Assembly: GCF_000504245.1 (NCBI RefSeq)
Contig: NZ_KI632509.1
Location: forward strand, 3,081,751 to 3,145,750
Reading direction: 5' to 3'
Origin: Haloechinothrix halophila YIM 93223
GTDB lineage: Bacteria > Actinomycetota > Actinomycetes > Mycobacteriales > Pseudonocardiaceae
DNA: 64,000 nucleotides
A model generated the notes under the pieces. It made no database searches, was not told where the DNA came from, and saw nothing but the letters and a program-made list of their open reading frames with translations. The position numbers and the translations under genes were made by a program. Below, in pieces: positions 17,057 through 25,509 of the stretch. Each line of letters opens with the position of its first letter. The first letter of the stretch is position 1.

Positions 17057-17323
17057 TCAGCGAGGCTCGCGGGCGCCGACGATCAGCCGATAAACCAGAA
17101 GCAGAACGAGCGAGCCGAGAATCGCCAGCCCCCAGGTACGTGCGTCGAAGAACGTGCCGAGATTGACGTCGAAGAGAGTCTGGCCAATCCAGCCGCCGAG
17201 GAACGCGCCCGCCACGCCGATCAGCATGGTGATGATGCAGCCGCCAGGGTCCTTGCCCGGCATGAGCATCTTCGCGATCGCGCCGGCGACGAGTCCGAGA
17301 ACGATCCAGCCGAGTATTCCCAC
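17057..17323 (-). CDS. GlsB/YeaQ/YmgE family stress membrane protein
   Basis: This 88-aa protein has three predicted transmembrane helices (WIVLGLVAGAIAKML; IITMLIGVAGAFLGGWI; WGLAILGSLVLLLVY) and the family hallmark PGKDPGG between the first two. These proteins (transglycosylase-associated family) are stress-induced in many bacteria; their precise role is unknown. The GTG at 17323 has TGGAGG upstream. It ends 27 bp from the LexA-like gene on the opposite strand. Confidence 0.88.
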   Translation of the reverse strand: MGILGWIVLGLVAGAIAKMLMPGKDPGGCIITMLIGVAGAFLGGWIGQTLFDVNLGTFFDARTWGLAILGSLVLLLVYRLIVGAREPR

Positions 17324-17585
17324 GTGTACCTCCAGCGACGATTGGCGAGCCAGCCGCAGCCAGCTACGCACAGCCTACGGGCGCACGCGGGCGCATCCGG
17401 TAACGACGCGCAGGCTCCACGCTTGGTGCACGCATGATCATCACAGTGCGAGGTGTCGCGCAGACGGCCACGGAACCTGACGCGTACTTCTGAGCATCCA
17501 GCCCACATGCCGCCTGGACCCGACAGAAGCCGAGCGCGAGGTGGTGGTGCCGTGCGTCGCAACGGCACCACCACCTCGCCCGCCG

Positions 17586-18140
17586 CTAATCGTCGTTTCG
17601 AGCCTTTTCAGTAAGCCCGGTAAGCACAGCCATCATTTGCGCAATATCGGCGCCTACCTTGGCGAAGCCTCCGGCCACTCCGTCGATGCGCCCGTCCAGA
17701 CCGTCGAAACGGCCCTCCAGGCCGTCGATGCGCCCATCCAGACCGTCAAAGCGGCCCTCCAAGTTGTCAAGTCGGCCGTCGATGCCGTCGATGCGCCCGC
17801 CCAGGCCATCGAAGCGGCCCTCCAAGTTGTCAAAGCGCCCATCCAGACCGTCGAAACGGCCCTCCAGACCGTCGATGCGCCCATCCAGACCGTCAAAGCG
17901 GCCCTCCAAGTTGTCAAGTCGGCCGTTGATGCCGTCGAGCTTGTCGCCGTGTTCAACTTGAGTTTCCCGCAGCGCATTGAGCAGCTTCGTGTGCGCTCTG
18001 AGCTGATCCTGCATAGCGGACACATCCCTGTCGGCACCCCCGGCAAGGACACGAGCGGCCGCCGCGTCCGCTGTGACAACGCGCATCTGCTCTTCGAGCG
18101 CGGTCACCCGGGATTCAAGGTCGTTAGATTCTGCGGGCAT
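17586..18140 (-). CDS. Heptad-repeat coiled-coil protein
   Basis: This 184-aa protein is almost wholly coiled coil. Residues about 5-75 are a normal helical segment. Residues about 70-155 consist of about twelve 7-residue units of the form (L/I)(D/E)GR(F/I/L)D(G/N), and a short non-repetitive tail follows. Leu/Ile at positions a and d with Asp/Arg elsewhere predict a long trimeric or tetrameric rod. No signal peptide or TM segment is visible. Similar DGRI/DG repeats occur in phage fibres and in bacterial scaffolds, but no function can be assigned. The ATG at 18140 follows a weak AGGA. It stands alone. Confidence 0.75.
   Translation of the reverse strand: MPAESNDLESRVTALEEQMRVVTADAAAARVLAGGADRDVSAMQDQLRAHTKLLNALRETQVEHGDKLDGINGRLDNLEGRFDGLDGRIDGLEGRFDGLDGRFDNLEGRFDGLGGRIDGIDGRLDNLEGRFDGLDGRIDGLEGRFDGLDGRIDGVAGGFAKVGADIAQMMAVLTGLTEKARNDD
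17690..17940. repeat. 21-bp-register minisatellite encoding the coiled coil
   Basis: Nearly identical 21-bp units (one heptad each) and higher-order 42/63-bp units run through the middle of the coiled-coil gene. The near-identity at DNA level, including synonymous sites, indicates recent expansion or homogenisation by slippage or recombination, so unit number probably varies between strains. Confidence 0.85.
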
Positions 18141-18462
18141 AGCAATCCTAACTGTCGCGCCGCATCGTGCGGCAATGAACGGGGACTGGCAGCGCCCGCA
18201 GCGGAGCAGGGTCCGGCGAACGCCGAAATCACTCCTGCGAAGCTCACTGAACAGAGCTTCCACTGCATAAGGCGGCCGACGAAGCGCGACGGCCGTACGC
18301 AAAACCCTACAGTATCGAACACACATTCGGCAATGTCTGCCGCATGGCATTGAACAGCGAGAACAAGCCATCACGCAGCCTGAGTCGCCCCCACCCTGGG
18401 CACTCCGAGACGCGAAACCACTTGAACGGGTGACGACACGCGACAGTTGGGCTATCTCCGCG
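18141..18462. other. 322-bp intergenic region, coiled-coil gene upstream side
   Basis: No gene recognised. It should contain the minus-strand promoter of the coiled-coil gene. The sequence is less GC-rich than the surroundings around 18240-18360. No known repeat or RNA motif was identified. Confidence 0.35.
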
Positions 18463-18549
18463 TGTTGATCAGGGACCCTGCGCTGAGGACCATGCCAAAC
18501 GCTCAAATCGGACAAATTGCGGGCCTACCGGCAGGGTCCCTGATCAACA
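18463..18549 (-). repeat. 83-bp hairpin element, intact copy 1 (19-bp perfect stem)
   Basis: The arms 18463-18481 and 18531-18549 are perfectly complementary over 19 bp and enclose a 49-nt loop. From TTGATC to GATCAA the unit is 83 bp. Read on the minus strand, loop positions 15-28 (TTTGTCCGATTTGA) match the element at 36831-36917 at 13 of 14 positions in the same register, although the stems differ. It sits just upstream of a decayed gene. The loop lacks any ORF. The element type is not one I can name. Confidence 0.8.
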
Positions 18550-18555
18550 AATGCC

Positions 18556-18845
18556 CAACCGCCCGACCAGCGGCAGTAGTCGGGTTCACGACGCCCCGCG
18601 AGCAAGTCCTGCGCGACGCGCCCGCCATCAGAGACCGATGACTCGTCCTGGGCAGCAGAGATGAGACCGACGCCCGACGGGCTCACCACTCGGCGCGTGT
18701 GGCTGCACGGCGCTCAGACCGGTCGGTGCGCATTGGTGTTGTCGTTCGCCATGGCCGAATCCATCACGGGCATGCTGGCCAGCTACGCCGACGCACTCGC
18801 CCGCGACCCGTGGCTGGACGGCTGGCCGGTGGTCCTCGGCTCGGT
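18556..18845 (+). pseudogene. Decayed SWIM zinc-finger family gene, C-terminal fragments
   Basis: Plus-strand fragments align in order with the C-terminal half of actinobacterial SWIM zinc-finger proteins: VVGFTTPREQVLRDAPAIRDR; then LVLGSRDETD after a TGA where Trp is expected; then LTTRRVWLHGAQTGRCALVLSFA after a +1 shift; then MLASYADALARDPWLDGWPVVLG after an internal loss of several dozen residues. The SWIM zinc-binding region and the C-terminal end are gone. The remnant lies between the 83-bp hairpin element and a convergent TcmP-like gene, so the locus has been rearranged. Confidence 0.65.
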
Positions 18846-18893
18846 GACATCGACACGGCTGACGCCGTGGCCGCCATCCAGGCTCGGCCCGAA

Positions 18894-19796
18894 CTATCCT
18901 GCCGCGTGGCCGACCACGGTGCGCGGCGTGAGCCTCCCCTTCTCCGGTTCTCTCGTGATTGAGCCCGCCGACGCCGCGGACTGCAGCACCCGCATGCCAT
19001 CCGCGGGGCGGTAGACCGTCCGTAGCAGCGTGTGGTCTTGGAGCTCGGCGACGCTGCAGGACCCACGTCGTGCCAACTCGGCCAGTAGCATCCGGCGCAG
19101 CGGCGTCAGCTGCGGTGTGAGCGAGATGTCCACCAGCGCGCCCTCGTCGTCACTCGGGTCGCGGTAGCGCACGCCGGCGAACTCGTCGACGGCCCAGAGC
19201 TCGTCCTTGAACGTCGCGAGGTGCTTGCGGGCGCTCGTCGCGAACATCAGCAATTGCGCCTCATCCTGGTCATCCACCAGCTCGACGGCGACCACATAGG
19301 ACAGGCCAGCCGAACGCAACCGCGCCCGGTGGTCATCGACCTGCTCCGCTGTCACGGGTGGCACCGTGAGCAGCACCTCGCGCCCCTTGGCCCGCGCCAG
19401 TTCGGCCGCCAGCCGCCATGCCGCCTGCTCATCCAGCACGCTCTCCCCCACGACGTCGAGATGCGCCAGCGCGGGCCCTTCCACCGCGAGATCGCCAGAG
19501 TTATTGACGCTGTGCACCGCGACCCCTGGCGGTTCGCCCAGCTCACGCAGCACCGGAGTGAGTGACGCTGCGGGCGCACCCACCAGAACGACGTCCAACT
19601 GGTGGCCAGTGAGCCGGTCGGCGAACTCACCGAAGACACGCAGCGCGTCAGCGGCCGCACCGCCGAGCGCGGACTCGATGTAGGTGGCGCTGCGGTGCGA
19701 ACGCGAGACCGCGGACGTCCAGGCGTCGAGGTACCGCACCAGCAGCTCGCGTTTGACTGTGGTGTGTGGATCGCGGCGCTCTGCCTGTCCCGCCAT
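18894..19796 (-). CDS. TcmP-like protein with C-terminal winged helix (function unknown)
   Basis: This 300-aa protein has an N-terminus (TTVKRELLVRYLDAWTSAV, then YIESALGG) that recalls three-Cys-motif partner (TcmP)/methyltransferase-like proteins, which start with a KHEIL-YL-AW segment and a Rossmann-type first strand. The C-terminal 70 residues (LTPLRRMLLAELARRGSCSVAELQDHTLL) form a plausible winged helix of the GMT-like type. The catalytic FAGPG-type motif of TcmP is not conserved and the usual Gp37/Gp68-type partner gene is missing. The assignment is therefore tentative. The ATG at 19796 lies in a short divergent region facing DUF488. Confidence 0.4.
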   Translation of the reverse strand: MAGQAERRDPHTTVKRELLVRYLDAWTSAVSRSHRSATYIESALGGAAADALRVFGEFADRLTGHQLDVVLVGAPAASLTPVLRELGEPPGVAVHSVNNSGDLAVEGPALAHLDVVGESVLDEQAAWRLAAELARAKGREVLLTVPPVTAEQVDDHRARLRSAGLSYVVAVELVDDQDEAQLLMFATSARKHLATFKDELWAVDEFAGVRYRDPSDDEGALVDISLTPQLTPLRRMLLAELARRGSCSVAELQDHTLLRTVYRPADGMRVLQSAASAGSITREPEKGRLTPRTVVGHAAG

Positions 19797-19952
19797 ACAC
19801 CGGTTGTACCGCGCGCACCCGCCTCACACCATTCCCGTCGGTCGCGACCGTGCGTCGCACGCCAGGAGGTGTAACGGCGTTGCCGCTGGGTAGCCGCAGG
19901 GCATGCGGCGCGACAAGGCAGCCACCGACGTCACCCGCGAGGCACAGCCGAC

Positions 19953-20513
19953 GTGACATCCTCAGCGGTGATGCGGGTACTCACCGTCGGCCACGGCACC
20001 GCCGATGCCACCACGCTCACCCGACTGCTGCGCTCGGCAGCGGTGCGGCGGCTGGTCGACGTCCGCACCGCCCCGGGCAGCAGACACAACCCGGACGCCA
20101 ACCGGATCGCGATGGCGCACTGGCTACCGGAAGCGGGCATCGGCTATCGCTGGGACAAGCGCCTCGGTGGCTGGCGGTCGCGCCAGCCAGACAGTCCGGA
20201 CACCGCGCTGCGGAACGCCGCGTTCAGCGGCTACGCGGCCCATATGCGCACCCCGGAGTTTCTCGCCGCCATAGACGACCTGTGCGCCGACGCCGAGCAG
20301 GACCTGACGACAGTGATGTGCGCGGAGTCTGTGTGGTGGCGCTGCCATCGCAAGCTGATCGCCGACTTCCTGCTGCTGGCACGCGGGGTCGACGTCGAAC
20401 ACCTCATGCCGGACGGCACGGTGCGCCAGCACCGGCCCAGCCCCGAGGCGCGGCTGGTACGAGGCGACCGAGTACTCGTCTACGACGCCGGGCAGGAGCC
20501 GCTGCACCAGTGA
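19953..20513 (+). CDS. DUF488 family protein
   Basis: This 186-aa protein starts VLTVGHGTADATTLTRLL and carries the family pattern LVDVRTAPGSRHNP, the DxxY-like YRWDKRLGGWR region and two Cys in VMCAESVWWRCHRKLIADF. DUF488 proteins are widespread; some genomes link them to DNA or nucleotide metabolism, but no biochemical role is fixed. The GTG at 19953 is used; an in-frame ATG at 19971 directly precedes the conserved core and is equally plausible, as neither has a strong ribosome binding site. Confidence 0.85.
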   Translation: MTSSAVMRVLTVGHGTADATTLTRLLRSAAVRRLVDVRTAPGSRHNPDANRIAMAHWLPEAGIGYRWDKRLGGWRSRQPDSPDTALRNAAFSGYAAHMRTPEFLAAIDDLCADAEQDLTTVMCAESVWWRCHRKLIADFLLLARGVDVEHLMPDGTVRQHRPSPEARLVRGDRVLVYDAGQEPLHQ

Positions 20514-20533
20514 CCACCAGCCGGGGCGCGACG

Positions 20534-20869
20534 TTACGCGCCCAGCGAGGCGATCTCCGTGTTCAGCTCGACCGCCTGCTCCAGCAGCCACCGCGCGTCC
20601 GGCGTCGCCCCCGCCAGCCGCTCGCGGAGCCCAGCGCGGGAAATGATGGTGACCGCCCCGGTCGTGTCACCGGCGTCCGTGCGGAGCTGAACCCTGCCCT
20701 CCTGGAGCACCAGGCGGGCGTCGTCGTCCTCGGTGTCCAGCAATGCCCGCAGATCGTCCGAGCGCACGCCGGCGTGCGGTTCCGTCGGTGGCGGCGGCGG
20801 GCCGATATCGCGCGCGCCTGGCGCCGTGCCGGAGGGATGGTCGCCGGGTGTCCAGTTCTCACCAGCCAT
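20534..20869 (-). CDS. Hypothetical protein, 111 aa
   Basis: This small acidic protein has a Pro-rich N-terminal third (PGDHPSG and PPPPPTEP) and a compact C-terminal part (about 40-111: RALLDTEDDDARLVLQEGRVQLRTD, then LRERLAGATPDARWLLEQAVELNTEIASLG) that could fold as a small alpha/beta domain. I do not recognise a family. A much longer frame runs upstream but is antisense to the P-type ATPase gene and lacks protein-like composition. The ATG at 20869 is reasonable, though its ribosome binding site is weak. Adjacent to the ATPase promoter on the opposite strand. Confidence 0.6.
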   Translation of the reverse strand: MAGENWTPGDHPSGTAPGARDIGPPPPPTEPHAGVRSDDLRALLDTEDDDARLVLQEGRVQLRTDAGDTTGAVTIISRAGLRERLAGATPDARWLLEQAVELNTEIASLGA

Positions 20870-20908
20870 GCCACAGCAGTACCCACCATCGCGCCCGTTC
20901 AACTCGGT

Positions 20909-20936
20909 TTGACGTCGAGGTCGATCCGGGTAATCG
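20909..20936 (+). promoter_or_regulatory. Candidate promoter of the P-type ATPase unit
   Basis: TTGACG (20909-20914), a 16-nt spacer and TAATCG (20931-20936) resemble a housekeeping promoter. The inferred transcript would start around 20943 and contain the 14-codon ORF at 20968 before the ATPase. Confidence 0.5.
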
Positions 20937-20967
20937 GAATGTACCCACGCGGCAGGGAGGTCCGACC

Positions 20968-21012
20968 ATGACCTACACGACAGCAGCGCGTGCCAGGACA
21001 CTCGGCGAGTGA
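20968..21012 (+). CDS. 14-codon upstream ORF before the P-type ATPase
   Basis: An ATG with an excellent GGGAGG ribosome binding site opens a 14-residue peptide (MTYTTAARARTLGE) that ends 7 nt before the GTG start of the ATPase. The presumed ATPase ribosome binding site lies within its last codons. The arrangement suggests translational coupling or a leader peptide that controls the pump. The peptide is Thr/Ala/Arg-rich and lacks the acidic-Pro pattern known from MgtL-type leaders. Existence of the ORF is observed; the regulatory role is inferred. Confidence 0.45.
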   Translation: MTYTTAARARTLGE

Positions 21013-21019
21013 TCGACGC

Positions 21020-24000
21020 GTGACCGACAACAGCGACACCACTGCCAACGGACGTTCGGGAGGTCCGGGATCCATGCTGCCGCGTGACCTGCCGGTACGC
21101 GCGCTCAAAGCCGCCGCGCGCCTGGGTGGGTTCGGCGGCAGGCAGGTGCGCGCGCACGACGGCAGGTACTACGTCGAGGTGCACGGGTTGGACCAGCCCC
21201 ACTCGCGCCGCGTCATCCGCACCGTGGAACGCACGGTCGCTGCCCTGCCCGGCGTGCGGTGGGCCAGGGTGAACGCGCCCACCCACCGGGTCGTCGTCGA
21301 GGCGGAGTCGCTGCGAGAGCACGACCTGGTGCGCGCCGTCGCCCAGGCCGAGCGGGACGCCGCCGTCCCAGAAGAGGCCGATGACGAATGCGAGGAGCTG
21401 CACCATCCGTGCGAGGGCCCGCGCACCGCGCAGTCGATCACCGCGCTCGCCGCTGATGCCTTCGGCCTCGGCTTGTCGGCCGTCACGCGGGTGGCAAGCT
21501 GGGTGCCGTTGCCGACCGAGGTGGGCGCGCTCGGCGCGGCGTTCCACCATCACCCGACGCTGCGACGGCTGACGGGGAAGGCGCTGCACAGCCAGCACGA
21601 CGCCGATTCCGTACTGCCGGTCGTCTCGGCGCTCGCGCAAGGGCTCGCCGCCGGTGGCGAAGGCATCGTGCTCGACATCGTCCAGCGGATCGAACAGTTG
21701 CGGGAGGCCCGCGCGCACCAGACCGCATGGTGGCAGCGTGAACCGGACCTCGTGCGCGACGAGGCGGACGCCGCCGCCGATCCAGTCCCGGTACGGAAGA
21801 ACCCACCGCCTGCCGACCCGGCCGACGACTACGCGCGGCGGGCGATGTCGGTCGGCGCGGCCGTAGGGGCTGCCGCCGTCCCGTTCACCGGGCCACGGCA
21901 GGGTCTCGCGGTCGGCCTGGCGAGCCTGCCCAAAGCACACGCCGCGGGCCGGGAAGGCTTCGCCACCCACATCGGACGCATCCTGACGCGGCGCGGCGTC
22001 GTCGTCATGGATCGGGGTGTGCTGCGCCAGCTCGGTAGGATGGACACCGTCGTGATCGACGCGGCGGCGTTGCGCAGCGGACGCCACGAGATAACCGACC
22101 TCATCCCGGTCGGCGGGGCGGATCCCGCGGAGATCGCCGAGCTCGGCTTCGACCTGTTCCAGCCGGACACGCCCGATGCGCGGCAGGAGCGCGACGGCTG
22201 GGTGCTCGCCCCGCTGGACGACCTGACGCTGTCCGGAACGACCGGACGCCGTGCCGCGCGGCAGTTGCGCGAACGCGGGGCGAACCGGGTGCTCGGCATC
22301 GCGCGAGGCCGGAAGCTGCGCGGTGTCGCCGGAGTGTCCGCCGAGCAGACGGACGCGCTGCGATCCGTGGTCGCGGCGGCACGTCGGGTGCGCGCGGCCG
22401 TGGTGATCGCGGATCGCGACCACACGCGGCACCCCTACGCCGACGACGTCGTGCCCGGTGGCGACGAACTGCCAGCACAGGTGCGCGAGCTGCAACGGGA
22501 CGGCGCGGTCACCGTCGTCGTCTCCGGCAACCGAGACGCGGTCGGCGCGGCGGACTGCGGTCTCGGCTTGCATCGCCAGGGCGAGCCACCGCCGTGGGGC
22601 GCGCACTTACTGCTGGGCGAGGACACCGCGGCGGCCGCGATCGTCATCGATGCCATCGACGCCGCCGCCACCGTCGACGAGCAGAGCAGCACCCTCGCGG
22701 CGGGCGGCTCCGGGGTCGGCGCGGTCGCCGCGCTGCAAGGGACTGGCGCGCGGGCCGCGTCCCGCGGGCAGCTGGGCGTGAACGCGGCGGCGGCCGCGGC
22801 GTTCGCCGGTGGTCGGTGGCGCTCGCGCACGTTGCTGTCGCGGCCCGCCGTCGCGCCGGAGAGCAGCGCGCCGTGGCACCTGATGCCCGCGGAGACGGCG
22901 TTGGCACGCCTGGGCAGTGACCCCGACGGTCTCTCAGCGGCGGAGGCCGACCGGCGGGCGCGCTCCCAGGGTGACGGCGACGCGCCGGTTGGCATCAGCC
23001 TGTGGCAGGCGTTCGCGGACGAGTTGGCGAACCCGCTCACCCCGGTGCTCGCGGCGGGTGCGGCCCTGTCGGCCGCGACCGGGTCGCTCACCGATGCCGG
23101 GCTGGTCGCCGCCGTCACCGGCGCGTCGACGGTGATGGGTGGCCTGCAGCGGGTGCGAACCGACCGTGCGCTCGGCGACCTGCTGCGCCAGTCGGCATCC
23201 GGGGTGACGGTTCGCCGCGATGGGACCGAACACTATGTCGCCGCGTCCCAGCTCGTGCCGGGAGACGTCATGCTGCTCGGCCATTCCGATGTCGTGCCCG
23301 CCGACTGCCGGATCATCGAGGCCAGCGAGCTGGAAGTGGACGAGTCGTCGCTGTCGGGTGAGTCGCTGCCGGTCGCGAAGAACGCCGCCCCGGTCGCGGC
23401 CGCCGAGATCAGCGGCAGGACGTCAATGCTCTACGAGGGCACCACGATCGCGGTGGGGCGCGCGGTCGCCGTCGTCGTCGCCACCGGGAACGCGACGGAA
23501 GCGGGCCGCAGCATGGCGTTGGCGCGGACGCCGGACACGCCCTCCGGTTCGAGCGCGCGGCTAGACGAGCTGACGAAGAAGGGCACGCCGCTGGCGATTG
23601 GCGGTGCGGCGACGGTCGCGGTGGCCGGTCTGCTGCGGGGAGTGCCGCTGCGCGAGAGCCTGGGCACGTCGGTGAACCTGGCCGTGGCATCGGTGCCGGA
23701 GGGGCTGCCGTTCGTCCGCAACGCCGCGCAGCTCGCGTCCGCACGACGGCTGGCCAACCAGGGCGCGCTGGTGCGCAACCCGCACACGCTGGAAGCGCTG
23801 GGGCGCGCCGATGTGTTGTGCTTCGACAAAACCGGCACGCTCACCCGGGGAACGCTGAGCCTTACCAGCGTGGGCGACACCAGCGCCACCCAGGACGTCG
23901 AGGAGCTCGACGACGCGCACCGCGCCGTGCTCGCCGCCGCGCTCCGGGCGACGCCGGGCGAGGACGACCCCGGCGAGCTGGAACACGCGACCGATCGCGG

Positions 24001-25417
24001 CGTCGTCGCGGGGGCGCAGGCGGCCGACGTCGACGTGCGCGCGGATACGCCAGCGTGGCAACGCGGCACCGACCTGCCGTTCGAGCCGTCGCGGGGCTAC
24101 CACGCCACGATCGGCGACACCGGCAATGGACGTCTGCTGTCGGTGAAGGGCGCGCCGGAGGTGGTGCTGCCGCGCTGCGCGTACGCCGACAGCAACGGCA
24201 CGCAGACTCGATTCGACAAGCAAGCCAGCACGGCGGTGAGCAGCACGCTGGAGTCCCTTGCGGGGCGGGGACATCGAGTGCTCGTGGTGGCCGAACGTGC
24301 ACTGGACGCCGACGATGCCAGCGCCATTGACGACGCCGCGGTCACCGACCTGGTGTACCGGGGATTCGTCGCGCTGGCTGATCCGGTGCGGACCAGCGCC
24401 GCCCCAGCGGCGGCGCAGCTCCGACGGGCAGGGGTGCAGGTCGTGATGCTCACTGGCGACCACCCCGCGACGGCCGATGCCATAGCGACAACGGTGAACG
24501 GCGAGGCGGACCACACGCCCCGCGTCGTCACTGGCCCCGAACTCGCCGAGCTTGACGACGAGCGGCTCGCCGACCGGCTTCGCGACGTCGACGTCATCGC
24601 GCGGTGCAGCCCGAGCGACAAGGTCCGCATCATCCGGGCATTTCAGAGCCGGGGCCGGACGGTGGCCATGACCGGCGACGGCGCGAACGACGCCCCCGCG
24701 ATCCGGCTGGCCGACGTCGGGATCGCCCTCGGCCGCCGCGGCACGCCCGCCGCCCGCATCGCAGCGGACGTCGTCGTCACCGACGACCAGCTCGCCACGA
24801 TCACCGCCGCACTGCTGGAGGGCCGCGCGCTGTGGTTGTCCGTGCGCGACGCGTTGGCGATCCTGCTCGGCGGCAACCTCGGCGAGGTCAGCTTCAGCGT
24901 GCTCGCCGCGCTCATCACCGGCCGCTCTCCGCTGACAGCCAGGCAGATCCTGCTGGTCAACCTCCTGACCGATCTCGCCCCGGCCGTGGCGATCGCGCTC
25001 CGCGAGCCGAAACGCGACGAGGTGGACAGTCTGCTCAGCGGCGGTCCCACGTCAGCACTCGGCGGGCAGCTCAACCGGGAGTTGCTGCTACGCGCCGTGG
25101 TCACCACGCTCGGCGCGAGCGCGGGATGGGGCCTCGCCAGGCTGACCGGACGTCGGCAGCGGGCGGCGACCGTCGCGCTCGCCGCGCTGGTGGGCACACA
25201 GCTCGGTCAGACACTCGCGATCGGTGGGCTGGATCGAAAGGTGCTGCTGGCGAGCATCGGCTCGGCGCTCGCGCTCGGCGGTGTGATCCAGACGCCAGGC
25301 GTGAGCCAGTTCTTCGGCTGCACCCCGCTCGGCCCGGTCGGCTGGAGTATCGCGCTGGGCGCCAGCACATCGGCGACCGTGCTCGGCGTGCTCGGCTCCC
25401 GCCTGCTTCCCAGCTGA
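21020..25417 (+). CDS. Giant cation-transporting P-type ATPase (CtpI/CtpH type)
   Basis: This 1465-aa P-type ATPase of the mycobacterial CtpI/CtpH kind is about 600 residues longer than ordinary members. The N-terminal ~600 residues contain degenerate HMA-like ferredoxin folds without CxxC (for example YYVEVHGLDQPHSRRVIRTV) and an inactive-looking HAD-type half. The catalytic half has the actuator LSGESLPVAKN, the PEGL motif in the membrane helix, phosphorylated Asp936 in DKTGTLTRG, and the hinge TGDGANDAPAIRLADVGIALG (about 1216-1236). A C-terminal cation ATPase membrane domain follows. PEGL rather than CPx suggests Ca2+/Na+/Mg2+-like ions, but the substrate is unknown. The GTG at 21020 is preferred over one at 20990, which lies inside the upstream ORF. 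Confidence 0.88.
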   Translation: MTDNSDTTANGRSGGPGSMLPRDLPVRALKAAARLGGFGGRQVRAHDGRYYVEVHGLDQPHSRRVIRTVERTVAALPGVRWARVNAPTHRVVVEAESLREHDLVRAVAQAERDAAVPEEADDECEELHHPCEGPRTAQSITALAADAFGLGLSAVTRVASWVPLPTEVGALGAAFHHHPTLRRLTGKALHSQHDADSVLPVVSALAQGLAAGGEGIVLDIVQRIEQLREARAHQTAWWQREPDLVRDEADAAADPVPVRKNPPPADPADDYARRAMSVGAAVGAAAVPFTGPRQGLAVGLASLPKAHAAGREGFATHIGRILTRRGVVVMDRGVLRQLGRMDTVVIDAAALRSGRHEITDLIPVGGADPAEIAELGFDLFQPDTPDARQERDGWVLAPLDDLTLSGTTGRRAARQLRERGANRVLGIARGRKLRGVAGVSAEQTDALRSVVAAARRVRAAVVIADRDHTRHPYADDVVPGGDELPAQVRELQRDGAVTVVVSGNRDAVGAADCGLGLHRQGEPPPWGAHLLLGEDTAAAAIVIDAIDAAATVDEQSSTLAAGGSGVGAVAALQGTGARAASRGQLGVNAAAAAAFAGGRWRSRTLLSRPAVAPESSAPWHLMPAETALARLGSDPDGLSAAEADRRARSQGDGDAPVGISLWQAFADELANPLTPVLAAGAALSAATGSLTDAGLVAAVTGASTVMGGLQRVRTDRALGDLLRQSASGVTVRRDGTEHYVAASQLVPGDVMLLGHSDVVPADCRIIEASELEVDESSLSGESLPVAKNAAPVAAAEISGRTSMLYEGTTIAVGRAVAVVVATGNATEAGRSMALARTPDTPSGSSARLDELTKKGTPLAIGGAATVAVAGLLRGVPLRESLGTSVNLAVASVPEGLPFVRNAAQLASARRLANQGALVRNPHTLEALGRADVLCFDKTGTLTRGTLSLTSVGDTSATQDVEELDDAHRAVLAAALRATPGEDDPGELEHATDRGVVAGAQAADVDVRADTPAWQRGTDLPFEPSRGYHATIGDTGNGRLLSVKGAPEVVLPRCAYADSNGTQTRFDKQASTAVSSTLESLAGRGHRVLVVAERALDADDASAIDDAAVTDLVYRGFVALADPVRTSAAPAAAQLRRAGVQVVMLTGDHPATADAIATTVNGEADHTPRVVTGPELAELDDERLADRLRDVDVIARCSPSDKVRIIRAFQSRGRTVAMTGDGANDAPAIRLADVGIALGRRGTPAARIAADVVVTDDQLATITAALLEGRALWLSVRDALAILLGGNLGEVSFSVLAALITGRSPLTARQILLVNLLTDLAPAVAIALREPKRDEVDSLLSGGPTSALGGQLNRELLLRAVVTTLGASAGWGLARLTGRRQRAATVALAALVGTQLGQTLAIGGLDRKVLLASIGSALALGGVIQTPGVSQFFGCTPLGPVGWSIALGASTSATVLGVLGSRLLPS

Positions 25418-25509
25418 GCAGGTGTCAGGGCGGCGCGTTTGCGCTGGCCCGTCGCTGGCTATCCAAGGGCATCACGGCAACGGCGTCATCCAGATAGCGG
25501 AGGTTGACC

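Noticed and set aside
20534-22606. 690-codon open frame on the minus strand across the start of the P-type ATPase
   Set aside because: It is antisense to conserved ATPase sequence, is Arg/His-rich and has no family motifs. Only its last 111 codons (from 20869) look like a gene.
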